Shown piece by piece: positions 21,280 to 30,042 of a stretch of DNA of 64,000 bases. Both the position numbers and the translations under genes were made by a program. Within the stretch, counting starts at the first letter, position 1. Every line of letters begins with the position of its first letter. The stretch is from Caulobacteraceae bacterium. GTDB lineage: Bacteria; Pseudomonadota; Alphaproteobacteria; Caulobacterales; Caulobacteraceae. The stretch is taken from NCBI GenBank assembly GCA_947475465.1, contig CANJLK010000010.1:22454-86453 (forward strand). The letters are read 5' to 3'. The notes beneath the pieces were generated by a model, which saw nothing but the letters and a program-made list of their open reading frames with translations, had not been told where the DNA came from and did no database searches.

Positions 21280-21397
21280 CTTCGCGCAACCTGAGCCGCA
21301 GCTGCGCGTTGTGCGCATCGGGCTTGGGCGTGAACTCTTAGGAACGCTCGGCCCTGGAAGACCCCGACATCTCGTGGGTCACAGGGAGAGATCAGAC

Positions 21398-21703
21398 ATG
21401 CGTTTCCTTACCGTCGCGGCGATCGCCGCGCTCAGCCTCACCGCCGTCGCCTGCAGCAAGCCTGCCGAGAAGGCGACCGATGCGGCCAGCACCGCCAGCC
21501 AGGAATCAGCCGCCGCCAGCGCGGCCTCCGCAACCGCAGCCGCTGACGCCTCGGCCGCCGCCGCCGCCCCCACCGCCGAAGCCGGCAAGGCCGACGCCAT
21601 GGCTGCGGGCGAGGCCGCCAAGGACGCGGGCGAGCACGCCGAAAAGGCCGGCGATGCGGCCAAGGACGCCGGCGACGCCGCGAAGTCCGCCGCCAAGAAG
21701 TAG
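21398..21703 (+). CDS. Small Ala-rich lipoprotein
   Basis: This is a 101-residue protein of unknown function. Residues 1-19 form a lipoprotein signal with lipobox LTAVAC, so the cysteine at about position 19 should carry lipid. The mature part is almost only Ala, Glu, Lys, Asp, Ser and Thr, with repeating A-x-D-A-x-D/E-A-G-x-A-A-K patterns (EAAKDAGEHAEKAGDAAKDA). This predicts a long amphipathic helix, as in LEA-like or Lpp-like spacers. AGGGAGA precedes ATG 21398. The gene follows lexA by 118 bases and is convergent with comEC. Confidence 0.8.
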   Translation: MRFLTVAAIAALSLTAVACSKPAEKATDAASTASQESAAASAASATAAADASAAAAAPTAEAGKADAMAAGEAAKDAGEHAEKAGDAAKDAGDAAKSAAKK

Positions 21704-21743
21704 ATCGACGGGAGCCCTGGCCACGGCCGGGGCTCCAGCCGAT

Positions 21744-23882
21744 TCAGCGGATGTCAGCGCCCCACGTCCAGGGCCGCCGCCCCCGCGCCGTCTGCGCCCA
21801 AGCGACCCGCCACGTCCCATCGGGCCGTCGGTAGAGTTCCGCCGATCCGCCCCGGGCGAAATCCTCGCCTGTCAGCACCAGCCGTGCGCTGCAGGCCGCG
21901 GGCCGCTGGTCGTTGCGCAGGATCAGTACCTCCGCCGTTTGGCAAAGGTCTTCGAGACGCCCGTCTTTCAACGGACGCCTCACGTTCCAGGCCGCGGCCA
22001 GCCTGACCGGCGCGGCGGCGCCAGGTCCGCAACTCCAGTGATCGCAAGCGAAGGCCGCATCGCGGCGCGCCTCGTCTTCCAGCGGGGCGAGTCCCCGACG
22101 ACGCGCCCATAGTTCGGCTCCGAACAGCTTAACGTCGGGGCGAAACAGCACGGCCTCCGTGCCGCTGCGCACCGCCACCGCCGCGCCGTCGGCGCTGACC
22201 CAGGCATCGGGCGCCGGCGGGCGCGGGGCCAGGGTCACCGCCAGCGCGAAGGGCAGTCCCGCCCAACGCAACGGCCCCTTCCACAGGCAGAGCCAAAGGA
22301 GTCCCAGGAAGGCGACCGGCAGTGTCCAGTCGGGCCCGCTGGCGACAATGATCTGCGCGTAAGGCGCACCGGCCGCCGCATGCGCGACGTGATTCAGCAG
22401 TTCGATGGCGAACCCCGCCAGATGCAAGGGCGCTTCGCCTAGACCGAAGGGGGCCAACAACGCGCCCAACGCCAGGCCCGGCATCATCAGGAACCCCGAG
22501 ATCGGCTCGGTGACGAGGTTGGTCAGCAGGCCCCAGGTGGCGACCCGGTTGAAATGCTGGATCGCGAACGGGCCAGTGGCCAGGCCGGCCACGAGGCTCG
22601 CCGCCGCGCCCGCCAGCGTCCAGCCCATGACCCCTTGGACCACCCGGATCGGCCAGGGCGTGTTGATTTCCTTCACCTGGCGAGGCCAGACCTCCGCCAG
22701 CGCCACCAACGCCGCTGTGGCCGCGAAGGACATCTGGAAGCCGGGCTCGGTCACGGCTTCGGGCTGCAGCAACATGACCGCCATGGCTGCCAGGGCCAGG
22801 GCATGCAGGCTGATGGCCTGCCGGTCGAACAGGATGGCGGCAAAGGCGATGGCGGCGGTGATCGCCGACCGCTCGGCCGGCGGCGGCGCGCCCGAGAGCA
22901 CCAGATAACCGCCGACCGCCGCCAGGGCCGCGACGGCCGCCAGTTTCTTGCCGGAAACCCGCAACGCCAGCCAGGGCCAGGCCGCCACCGCAAACCGGAC
23001 AATGGCGAAGACGAATCCGCCGACGATGGCCATGTGCAGGCCCGAGATCGAGATGATGTGGGCAAGGCCCGCGATCCTCAGTTCATCCACCTGGGCCTGT
23101 GGGATGAAGGCCTCGTGGCCCGTGGTCATGGCCGCCGCCAAACCGCCCGTGGCTGGGCCCAAGACATCCACGATCCGCCGCGTCAGCGCCCATCGGAAGG
23201 CATTGACTTGCATCGTCAGTCGTAAGCGCCAGGGCGGACGTTCGGCGGTGTCCCAGGTGGCTACCGGCCCCAGAGCGAATCCGACTCCGCCGACGCTCTC
23301 GAAATAGGCGTCCCGCGCAAAATCGTAGGCCCCCGGGCTGGCTGGGGGCGGCGGCGGATTGATCGCGGCCAGGAGGCGGATCGGCTCGCCCGGACTGGGC
23401 ACATAGCCGCCCCGCAGGGTGACCCGCACACGGATGGGCGTCGCTTGCGGCGTCCAGGTCCCGATCCGCGCCGGCGCGATCAGCAGCCGCTGCCCACCGG
23501 CGCCTGGGCTCCAAACGTCTACGACCCAGCCCTCGAGTCGTTGCGGCCCCTCCCCGGCCGGGGCCACGGCGGCCCTGACGCTCTCGGTCCGCAGCTTGGC
23601 GACACCGAATCCGCCCGCCGCGCAGGCGAGCAGCACGGCTAGGGCCGTGATGCTCCGCGACGGGCTCCATCGGCGGCTTGCGGCGAACGCAAGGCCAGCC
23701 GCCGCACCCGCCGCCAAGGCGACCCAGAGCTTGGGCTCCCGTGGCAGGGCGAAATAGAGGGCGGCGCCGATCCCGAAAGCCACCGGTGTCCAGAGGGTCC
23801 AGCGTTCCGCCTGCCGGCGCCCCTGCTCGGCCAACCAGCCCCCGGCGGCGCCAGCCAGGCTAGGACGGCCGCGACCGCCCAT
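21744..23882 (-). CDS. comEC: ComEC/Rec2-family DNA uptake channel protein
   Basis: This is a 712-residue polytopic inner-membrane protein. The N-terminal soluble OB-like domain (DUF4131 type, about residues 60-200) is followed by the competence domain with many helices and the family motif AHIISISGLHMAIVGGFVFA. The C-terminal part ends with a short, apparently incomplete beta-lactamase-like remnant, as in many alphaproteobacterial members. ComEC moves single-stranded DNA into the cytosol during transformation. ATG 23882 is chosen; the frame is open to 24029, but that would overlap gltX, which is divergent. Confidence 0.9.
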   Translation of the reverse strand: MGGRGRPSLAGAAGGWLAEQGRRQAERWTLWTPVAFGIGAALYFALPREPKLWVALAAGAAAGLAFAASRRWSPSRSITALAVLLACAAGGFGVAKLRTESVRAAVAPAGEGPQRLEGWVVDVWSPGAGGQRLLIAPARIGTWTPQATPIRVRVTLRGGYVPSPGEPIRLLAAINPPPPPASPGAYDFARDAYFESVGGVGFALGPVATWDTAERPPWRLRLTMQVNAFRWALTRRIVDVLGPATGGLAAAMTTGHEAFIPQAQVDELRIAGLAHIISISGLHMAIVGGFVFAIVRFAVAAWPWLALRVSGKKLAAVAALAAVGGYLVLSGAPPPAERSAITAAIAFAAILFDRQAISLHALALAAMAVMLLQPEAVTEPGFQMSFAATAALVALAEVWPRQVKEINTPWPIRVVQGVMGWTLAGAAASLVAGLATGPFAIQHFNRVATWGLLTNLVTEPISGFLMMPGLALGALLAPFGLGEAPLHLAGFAIELLNHVAHAAAGAPYAQIIVASGPDWTLPVAFLGLLWLCLWKGPLRWAGLPFALAVTLAPRPPAPDAWVSADGAAVAVRSGTEAVLFRPDVKLFGAELWARRRGLAPLEDEARRDAAFACDHWSCGPGAAAPVRLAAAWNVRRPLKDGRLEDLCQTAEVLILRNDQRPAACSARLVLTGEDFARGGSAELYRRPDGTWRVAWAQTARGRRPWTWGADIR

Positions 23883-23943
23883 GCTAAGAGGCGCCGCCCA
23901 GGCGCGTGGCGCCCCAGCTTCCCCAACAGGTTCCTCAACTTCG

Positions 23944-25350
23944 ATGTCCGACCGCCCCGTCGTCACCCGGATCGCCCCCTCGCCTACCGGCTCCATGCAT
24001 ATTGGCACGGCCCGCACGGCGCTTTTCAACTGGCTTTACGCGCGCCACACCGGCGGCAAGTACCTGATCCGCGTCGAGGACACCGACCGCGAACGGTCCA
24101 CAGAGGCCAATGTCCAGGTGATCTTCGATGGCATGAAGTGGCTTGGACTGGAAGCTGACGAGACGCCCTTGTTCCAGGCCGCCCGTGTCGACCGCCACCG
24201 CGTGGCGGTCGATGAGATGTTGGCCCGCGGCTCGGCCTACCGCGACTACATGACGCCGGACGAACTCGAAGCCGAGCGGACCTTGGCCCGCACCGAAGGC
24301 CGCGTGGTGCGTTCCCCTTGGCGGAACCATTCGCCGAACGATGCGCCCGACCGTCCGTTCGTGGTGCGCCTGAAGGCCCCGACCGAGGGCCAAACCCTGA
24401 TCGACGACCAGGTGAAGGGCCCGGTCCGCTTCCAGAATTGCGACCTGGATGACCTGATCCTCCTTAGGACGGACGGGACGCCGACCTACAACCTCGCTGT
24501 GGTGGTCGACGATCACGAGATGGGCGTGACCCACGTGATCCGAGGCGACGACCACCTCAACAACGCCGCGCGCCAGACCCTGATCTATGAAGGCCTGGGC
24601 TGGACGCCGCCGGTCTGGGCGCACCTTCCGCTGATCCACGGCCCGGACGGGACCAAGCTCTCCAAGCGCCACGGCGCCCAGGCCGTGGGCGAGTTCGCGG
24701 ACATGGGCTACCTGCCGGAAGCGATGCGCAACTACCTCGCCAAGCTCGGCTGGGGCCATGGCGACGACGAGATTTTCTCAGACGAGCAGGCGATCGCCTG
24801 GTTCGACATCAAGGACGTGGTGGGCGCCCCGGCCAGGCTCGACTGGGCCAAGCTCAACCATCTGAACAACCACTATATCCGCCAGGCCGACCCCGATCGC
24901 CTCGTGCGCCTGGTGACGGACATCCTCAAGAGCCGCGACATCCAACTGCAAGATGGCGATGCGGCCGTTTTGTCGCGAACGATTCCCCTGGTCCGCGACG
25001 GCGCCAAGACCCTGCTGGAACTGGCGGACGCGACGGTTTTCGCGCTGAAGAAGCGCCCCCTTGAGTTGCTCGAGAAGGCCCTGGCGCTCCTCTCCGATGA
25101 AACCCGTGGACGCCTGGCCCGCCTGCGCGACGCCTACGCCGCTGAGCCCGACTGGACGGTTCCCGGCCTTGAAGCCCTGAACCGGCGGTTCGCGGAAAAT
25201 GAAGGCGTTGGCATCGGCAAATTCGGCCCGGCGCTGCGCGCGTGCCTCTCGGGAGGATCGCCGGCGCCCGACCTCGCCGGAGCGCTTGTTGCACTGGGGA
25301 AACAGGAAAGCCTCGGACGTCTCGACGATGCGCTTTCGCTTGTTCGCTAG
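23944..25350 (+). CDS. gltX: Glutamyl-tRNA synthetase
   Basis: It charges tRNA(Glu), and possibly tRNA(Gln) where amidotransferase is used, with glutamate. The 468-residue class I synthetase has the HIGH-type motif in APSPTGSMHIGTART and the KMSKS-type motif in GTKLSKRHGAQAV. Also present are VIRGDDHLNNAARQTLIYE and the C-terminal anticodon-binding helical domain. The start is ATG 23944, which gives the family N-terminus; the frame is open further upstream. Many alphaproteobacteria have two gltX genes, so this may be one of a pair. Confidence 0.97.
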   Translation: MSDRPVVTRIAPSPTGSMHIGTARTALFNWLYARHTGGKYLIRVEDTDRERSTEANVQVIFDGMKWLGLEADETPLFQAARVDRHRVAVDEMLARGSAYRDYMTPDELEAERTLARTEGRVVRSPWRNHSPNDAPDRPFVVRLKAPTEGQTLIDDQVKGPVRFQNCDLDDLILLRTDGTPTYNLAVVVDDHEMGVTHVIRGDDHLNNAARQTLIYEGLGWTPPVWAHLPLIHGPDGTKLSKRHGAQAVGEFADMGYLPEAMRNYLAKLGWGHGDDEIFSDEQAIAWFDIKDVVGAPARLDWAKLNHLNNHYIRQADPDRLVRLVTDILKSRDIQLQDGDAAVLSRTIPLVRDGAKTLLELADATVFALKKRPLELLEKALALLSDETRGRLARLRDAYAAEPDWTVPGLEALNRRFAENEGVGIGKFGPALRACLSGGSPAPDLAGALVALGKQESLGRLDDALSLVR

Positions 25351-25408
25351 TGCGGTATAAGGCCAATCGAACGCACGCCTGTTGGCGGTAATTTCGAGGG
25401 GGCCTGGC

Positions 25409-26692
25409 ATGGGTGAAACGGCGAAGTTCAGCATCGAAGGCAAGACCATCGAGCTGCCGATCATGAAGGGCACCGATGGGCCGGATGTGATCGACATCCG
25501 CAAGCTCTACGCTGAATCAGACGCCTTCACCTACGATCCGGGCTTCACCTCGACGGCCAGCTGCGAGAGCAAGATCACCTTCATCGATGGTGACAAGGGT
25601 GTCCTGCTGCATCGCGGCTACCCGATCGGCGAACTGGCGGAGAGCTCGAACTTCATCGAGGTCTGCTACCTCCTGCTGCACGGCGAACTGCCGTCGGCGG
25701 CGGAATACAGCGACTTCGAACACACGATCACCCACCACACCATGCTGCATGAGCAGTTCGACAGATTCTTCCAAGGGTTCCGTCGGGATGCTCACCCGAT
25801 GGCGATCATGGTCGGCGCGGTGGGGGCGCTGTCCGCCTTCTATCACGACTCCACCGACATCAACGATCCGCAGCAGCGCTGGATTTCGGCCCACCGCCTG
25901 ATCGCCAAGATGCCGACCATCGCGGCGCGGGCGTTCAAGTATTTCCAGGGCCAGCCGTTCGTCCATCCGCGCAACGACCTGTCCTACGCAGAAAACTTCC
26001 TGCGCATGTGCTTCGCGGTTCCGGCCGAGGACTGGAAGCCCAACCCCGTCCTGACCCGCGCCATGGACCGGATCTTCACCCTCCATGCCGACCACGAGCA
26101 GAACGCCTCGACATCGACGGTGCGTCTCGCCGGTTCGTCGGGCGCCAATCCCTTCGCCTGTATCGCGGCCGGCATCGCCTGCCTCTGGGGTCCGGCGCAC
26201 GGCGGGGCGAACGAAGAAGCCCTCAACATGCTCAAGGAAATCGGGACCGTCGACAAGATTCCCGAGTTTATCCAGGGTGTTAAGGACCGACGCTATCGCC
26301 TGATGGGCTTTGGCCACCGGGTCTACAAGAACTACGACCCCCGCGCTACGGTGATGCAGAAGACTTGCCACGAAGTCCTGGCGGAGGTCGGTGATTCCGA
26401 CGATCCGCTGCTGAAGGTCGCGATGGAGCTCGAACGCATCGCCCTCAACGACCCCTATTTCATCGAGCGCAAACTCTACCCGAACGTCGATTTCTACTCG
26501 GGCATCACCCTGCGCGCCCTGGGCTTCCCCCCTGAGATGTTCACGGTCCTGTTCGCGGTCGCCCGCACGGTCGGCTGGATCGCCCAGTGGAAAGAGATGA
26601 TCGAGGATCCGGTCTACAAAATCGGCCGTCCCCGCCAGCTCTACACGGGCGCGCCGAAGCGCGACTACGTGCCGGTCGACAAGCGCGGCTAG
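25409..26692 (+). CDS. gltA: Citrate synthase (type II)
   Basis: It condenses acetyl-CoA and oxaloacetate to citrate at the entry to the TCA cycle. The 427-residue protein matches the NADH-sensitive hexameric type. It has the N-terminal beta domain ([20 protein letters not shown]), the catalytic histidines in [19 protein letters not shown] and [15 protein letters not shown], and the catalytic aspartate in the NVDFYSGI region. GAGGGG lies 8 bases before ATG 25409, so the in-frame TTG at 25382 is not used. It ends 73 bases before the convergent lpxB, with an inverted repeat between. Confidence 0.98.
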   Translation: MGETAKFSIEGKTIELPIMKGTDGPDVIDIRKLYAESDAFTYDPGFTSTASCESKITFIDGDKGVLLHRGYPIGELAESSNFIEVCYLLLHGELPSAAEYSDFEHTITHHTMLHEQFDRFFQGFRRDAHPMAIMVGAVGALSAFYHDSTDINDPQQRWISAHRLIAKMPTIAARAFKYFQGQPFVHPRNDLSYAENFLRMCFAVPAEDWKPNPVLTRAMDRIFTLHADHEQNASTSTVRLAGSSGANPFACIAAGIACLWGPAHGGANEEALNMLKEIGTVDKIPEFIQGVKDRRYRLMGFGHRVYKNYDPRATVMQKTCHEVLAEVGDSDDPLLKVAMELERIALNDPYFIERKLYPNVDFYSGITLRALGFPPEMFTVLFAVARTVGWIAQWKEMIEDPVYKIGRPRQLYTGAPKRDYVPVDKRG

Positions 26693-26706
26693 ACCCTTCC
26701 AGCATT

Positions 26707-26758
26707 TAGAGCGCGTCGGGCGGCGAAACCGGTATCCATTTTCGCCTGACGCGCTCTA
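26707..26758. repeat. Inverted repeat between gltA and lpxB
   Basis: The arm at 26707-26728 (TAGAGCGCGTCGGGCGGCGAAA) pairs with 26740-26758 (TTTCGCCTGACGCGCTCTA), with a 3-base bulge and one mismatch around an 11-base loop. It lies between two converging genes and may act as a two-way transcription terminator. The arm sequence also looks like a dispersed palindromic repeat rather than a simple terminator, because it lacks a flanking T run. Confidence 0.7.
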
Positions 26759-26765
26759 ACGCCAT

Positions 26766-27944
26766 TCAGGCAGGGATCGCGCCGCGCTCCCGCAACAGCT
26801 TCAGGATCGCGTCGGCAGCGGCCTCATCCGGATCGGGGCCTCCCCGCCCCATTCTGTGCAGGGCGGCGTTCTGCGCGGCGACTTGGCGTGCGCGCAGGGC
26901 GGGATCGTCCAGCCGCAACGCAACTTCCCGAGCGAGCGCCGGTCCATTGCAATCTCCCTGGACCAGCTCCGGCGCGACAAAGTCCTGGGCGGCGATATTG
27001 AACAGGGTGATGTAGCGGGTGCGGATCAGCCGGCGCAGGATCGCGTGGGTTACCGGCCCAAGCCGATAGCCGACCACCATCGGGACCCCCGCAAGCGCCA
27101 GTTCGGTGGTCACCGTGCCGGAGCACGCCAGGGCGACCGTCGCGGCCCTCATGGCGTCGCGCTTGCCGGCCTCTCCCTCGACCACGTGCGCACGGTGGCG
27201 CCAGCCGGCGACCAGCATCTTGACCTTGTCAGCTACTGTCGAGGCGGCGGCCACTACCACATGCAGGTTCGGCCGCTGGTCCTTCAGCAGTTGCACGGCA
27301 TCGTCGAACGCCGGTGCAATCCGGTCGATCTCGCCCGGGCGACTGCCCGGAAGAACCAGGAGGATCGGCTCGTCCGGACTGGCTCCGATTTCGGCGCGCA
27401 GCCGCTGCGGTTCGGCCTGGGAAAAGTCCACCTGAAGGGCCGAATTCCCCACGAAGGTCACCGGCAACCCCTCGGCCTCAAAGGCTGGTGCGTCAAAGGC
27501 GTGGATAGAAAGGAGATGATCGACCGTGCCGGCAAGCGTCCTGGCGCGCCCCGGACGGGTCGCCCACACCTGCGGCCCGACATATTTGACGAGAAGGAGG
27601 CCCGGGTCTTGCCGACGCAGGCGCTGGGCCACGCGAAGGGTGAATCCCCAGGAATCGATCAGCACCGCCACGTCCGGCTTTTCCCGCCGGGCAAGCGCCG
27701 CGGTCTCGTCGGCGCGGCGCACCACGCGAGGATAGGCGAGCAGGCCTTCCACCAGGCCCAGGATAGACAGATGGGCGATATCGAACGGGCTTTGCACCCC
27801 CTCCGCGGCCATGCGCTCGCCGCCCACGCCCACAAACCTGACCCGTTCGCCAAGCCGGCGGCGAAGCGCCCGCGCCAGGCCAGCGCCGCGGTCGTCGCCT
27901 GAGGCTTCGGCGGCCACCAGCATGACGGTCAGCACGTGGCTCAC
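26766..27944 (-). CDS. lpxB: Lipid-A-disaccharide synthase
   Basis: LpxB, a peripheral inner-membrane glycosyltransferase, joins UDP-2,3-diacylglucosamine and lipid X into the lipid A disaccharide. The 392-residue protein has the opening MLVAAEASGDDRGAGLARAL with the conserved A-E-x-S-G-D, VLIDSWGFTLRVAQRLR, YVGPQVWATRPGRA and LVLPGSRPGEI. The C-terminal half has ALACSGTVTTELALAGVPMVVGYR. It starts at GTG 27944, overlapping the lpxI stop by 4 bases. It is the last gene of the lpxD-fabZ-lpxA-lpxI-lpxB run. Confidence 0.97.
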   Translation of the reverse strand: MSHVLTVMLVAAEASGDDRGAGLARALRRRLGERVRFVGVGGERMAAEGVQSPFDIAHLSILGLVEGLLAYPRVVRRADETAALARREKPDVAVLIDSWGFTLRVAQRLRRQDPGLLLVKYVGPQVWATRPGRARTLAGTVDHLLSIHAFDAPAFEAEGLPVTFVGNSALQVDFSQAEPQRLRAEIGASPDEPILLVLPGSRPGEIDRIAPAFDDAVQLLKDQRPNLHVVVAAASTVADKVKMLVAGWRHRAHVVEGEAGKRDAMRAATVALACSGTVTTELALAGVPMVVGYRLGPVTHAILRRLIRTRYITLFNIAAQDFVAPELVQGDCNGPALAREVALRLDDPALRARQVAAQNAALHRMGRGGPDPDEAAADAILKLLRERGAIPA

Positions 27945-28774
27945 GGCGCTTCCACGCCCAAAATGAAGACACCAAGCTCATCGGCCAGAGCAATGACGGT
28001 ATCCCTGTCCAGGACCAGCAGGCCGCCGGCCTGCCCCACGATGCCGGCCAAACCCGCCGCCGCCACGGCGCGGACGGTCGCGGGCCCGATGGTCGGGAGA
28101 TCGACCCGGGTCTCCTGGATCGGCTTCGGCGCCTTCGCGAGCACGCCAATCCCCGCGCCGGGCTGGCCGCGCAGGTGAGCCGGCAGCCCGGCGACCCGCG
28201 CCAGCATGGCGTCGGTGCCCTCGGCGGCCTCAACGGCCAGAACCAGCCCGCGTGAAACAGCCGCCGCCTGCCCGATGTCGAGCGCGCCGATGGCGCGGGC
28301 AACCTCCATCGCCCGGCCGACATCGGCGAGGTCCTCAGGGCTCGGCGCCCGCGCCCCGAGCGCGCCTGCCCCCAGGGCCAGGTCATCCATCACCTCGTGT
28401 GCGCCTTCGATGGCGAAGCCTTCCTTCTCGAATTCGCCCAGGACCGCGCGGAGCAAGGCATCGTCGCCGCGCCGCGCTGCGGCGATCACAGCCGGCAGCG
28501 CCGCCAGGCCCCGGAGGTCGGGCATCAGCGCCGCAAAGTCCGGGCGGCTGACATTACCGGCGAGGCAGACGGCCGTGCAGCCTGCTCTTTTCAGCGCCTT
28601 GAAGCATTTGCCGAGTTCAGCGAGGCCGACTTCGGCGCCCGCGTAAGGGGCAAGATTCGGGCCGGCGAACCCTTTCAGTCGGATGACGAACAGTGCCCGG
28701 CCGGACCGTTCGCAGTGCTGGGCGATCTCGACGGGCAGGCTACCGCCGCCGGCGATCAGACCCAGCTTCTGCAT
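27941..28774 (-). CDS. lpxI: UDP-2,3-diacylglucosamine pyrophosphatase LpxI
   Basis: LpxI hydrolyses UDP-2,3-diacylglucosamine to lipid X, replacing LpxH in alphaproteobacteria; the founding member was characterised in Caulobacter crescentus. The 277-residue protein begins KLGLIAGGGSLPVEIAQHC. It has LAGNVSRPDFAAL, VVEAAEGTDAML-like LAVEAAEGTDAMLARVAGLP, and the closing VLDRDTVIALADELGVFILG. It lies between lpxA and lpxB, with a one-base overlap at the lpxA stop (TGATG) and a GTGA overlap with lpxB, so the set is tightly coupled. Confidence 0.96.
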   Translation of the reverse strand: MQKLGLIAGGGSLPVEIAQHCERSGRALFVIRLKGFAGPNLAPYAGAEVGLAELGKCFKALKRAGCTAVCLAGNVSRPDFAALMPDLRGLAALPAVIAAARRGDDALLRAVLGEFEKEGFAIEGAHEVMDDLALGAGALGARAPSPEDLADVGRAMEVARAIGALDIGQAAAVSRGLVLAVEAAEGTDAMLARVAGLPAHLRGQPGAGIGVLAKAPKPIQETRVDLPTIGPATVRAVAAAGLAGIVGQAGGLLVLDRDTVIALADELGVFILGVEAP

Positions 28775-29571
28775 CAGACCTCGCGCTCAGGCAGGCAGAG
28801 AGGCCGCCCAGCCTCGGCGCGGATGAAGTCGATGATCTCCATCACCGGCGCGGAGTGGCCGAAGGTCGACGCCGTGTCATCGATACGCTCCTGGAACGTG
28901 CCTTCCTCGGCGAACAGCAGTCGATAGGCCGAGCGCAGTTCGCTGATGGTCTCGCGGCTGAAATCCCGGCGCTTCAGGCCCACCAGGTTCAAGCCCTCCA
29001 GGTGGGCATGGTTCCCCCAGACGAGGCCGTAGGGGATCACGTCCTTGGTGACCGCCGCCAGGCCGCCAATAAAGGAATAGCGGCCCACCCGGCAGAACTG
29101 GTGCACCGCCGCCAGGCCGCTGACCATCACGAAGTCACCTATGTGCACGTGGCCGCCCAGGGTGGCGGAATGGGCCAGAATCACATTGTCCCCGACCACG
29201 CAGTCGTGGCCGACATGCGAAGTCGCCATGTACATCCCGTCGTCGCCCACCTGGGTGACGCCATCGGCCTGGGGCGTGCCGATGTGCATCGTCACATGTT
29301 CCCAGATCTTGTTGCGGTCGCCGATGATCAGCTGGGTCGGCTCGCCCTTGTAGGCCGTGTGATGCGGCGGGCCACCCAGATTCGAGAAGTTACGGACGGT
29401 GCAGTCCTCGCCGATCGTGGTGTGGCCTTCGATGATGACGTGCGACAGAATCTTCGTCCGGGCGCCGACCCGCGCATGCTCCCCGATGATCGAATAGGGA
29501 CCGATACTGACCCTGTCAGCCAGCTCCGCGCCCGGGGCCACGATCGCCGTGGAATGAATTTCGACGCTCAC
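28774..29571 (-). CDS. lpxA: UDP-N-acetylglucosamine acyltransferase LpxA
   Basis: LpxA performs the first acylation of UDP-GlcNAc in lipid A synthesis, using an acyl-carrier-protein substrate in the cytosol. The 265-residue protein is a left-handed beta helix built of hexapeptide repeats (residues about 1-190). It has the catalytic histidine region [22 protein letters not shown] and [23 protein letters not shown], followed by the C-terminal helical part. The start is GTG 29571, directly after the fabZ stop at 29572. Confidence 0.97.
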   Translation of the reverse strand: MSVEIHSTAIVAPGAELADRVSIGPYSIIGEHARVGARTKILSHVIIEGHTTIGEDCTVRNFSNLGGPPHHTAYKGEPTQLIIGDRNKIWEHVTMHIGTPQADGVTQVGDDGMYMATSHVGHDCVVGDNVILAHSATLGGHVHIGDFVMVSGLAAVHQFCRVGRYSFIGGLAAVTKDVIPYGLVWGNHAHLEGLNLVGLKRRDFSRETISELRSAYRLLFAEEGTFQERIDDTASTFGHSAPVMEIIDFIRAEAGRPLCLPEREV

Positions 29572-30042
29572 TCAAGTCTCCACGACCATGGCGGCGAATT
29601 CGCACTCCGCCGCAACCTTATCGCCCACCACTGCCTGGCCGGCGAATTTGAAGACGTCTCCACGGTGGCGAACCACGCGGACCGGCATCCGGATCACGTC
29701 GCCCGGCCGCACGGGCGCACGGAAGCGGCAGTTGTCGGCCGACATGAAGAAGATCGCCTTGCCGCCCACATCGACTTCCAGCGACTTGGACATCAGCACA
29801 GCGCCGGTCTGCGCCATCGCCTCGATCAGCAGCACGCCAGGCATGACCGGATAGTCCGGGAAGTGCCCCTGGAAGAACGGTTCGTTCACCGTCACGCACT
29901 TGATGCCGACGATCGATTCCGAGACCTTGTAATCCTCGCAGCGGTCGACCAGCAGAAAGGGATAGCGATGCGGAATCCGCGCGAGGATTTCCGTGATGTC
30001 GATCGCGCTTGGATCTGCGCTCACCGGCGCCTTGCGGGCCAT
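29572..30042 (-). CDS. fabZ: 3-hydroxyacyl-ACP dehydratase FabZ
   Basis: FabZ dehydrates 3-hydroxyacyl-ACP in fatty-acid elongation and competes with LpxA for the same 3-hydroxyacyl-ACP pool, which explains its place among lpx genes. The 156-residue hot-dog-fold protein has RIPHRYPFLLVDR, the catalytic histidine in FFQGHFPDYPVMPGVL, and the catalytic glutamate in LLIEAMAQTGAVL. The frame is open far upstream, but ATG 30042 has GGAGGGGG upstream and overlaps the lpxD stop by one base (TAATG). Confidence 0.97.
   Translation of the reverse strand: MARKAPVSADPSAIDITEILARIPHRYPFLLVDRCEDYKVSESIVGIKCVTVNEPFFQGHFPDYPVMPGVLLIEAMAQTGAVLMSKSLEVDVGGKAIFFMSADNCRFRAPVRPGDVIRMPVRVVRHRGDVFKFAGQAVVGDKVAAECEFAAMVVET

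Noticed and set aside
21332..21345. Possible LexA box (GAAC...GAAC) before the Ala-rich lipoprotein gene
   Set aside because: The half-sites are 6 bases apart, not 7, so it does not fit the GTTC-N7-GTTC rule that both other sites obey exactly.
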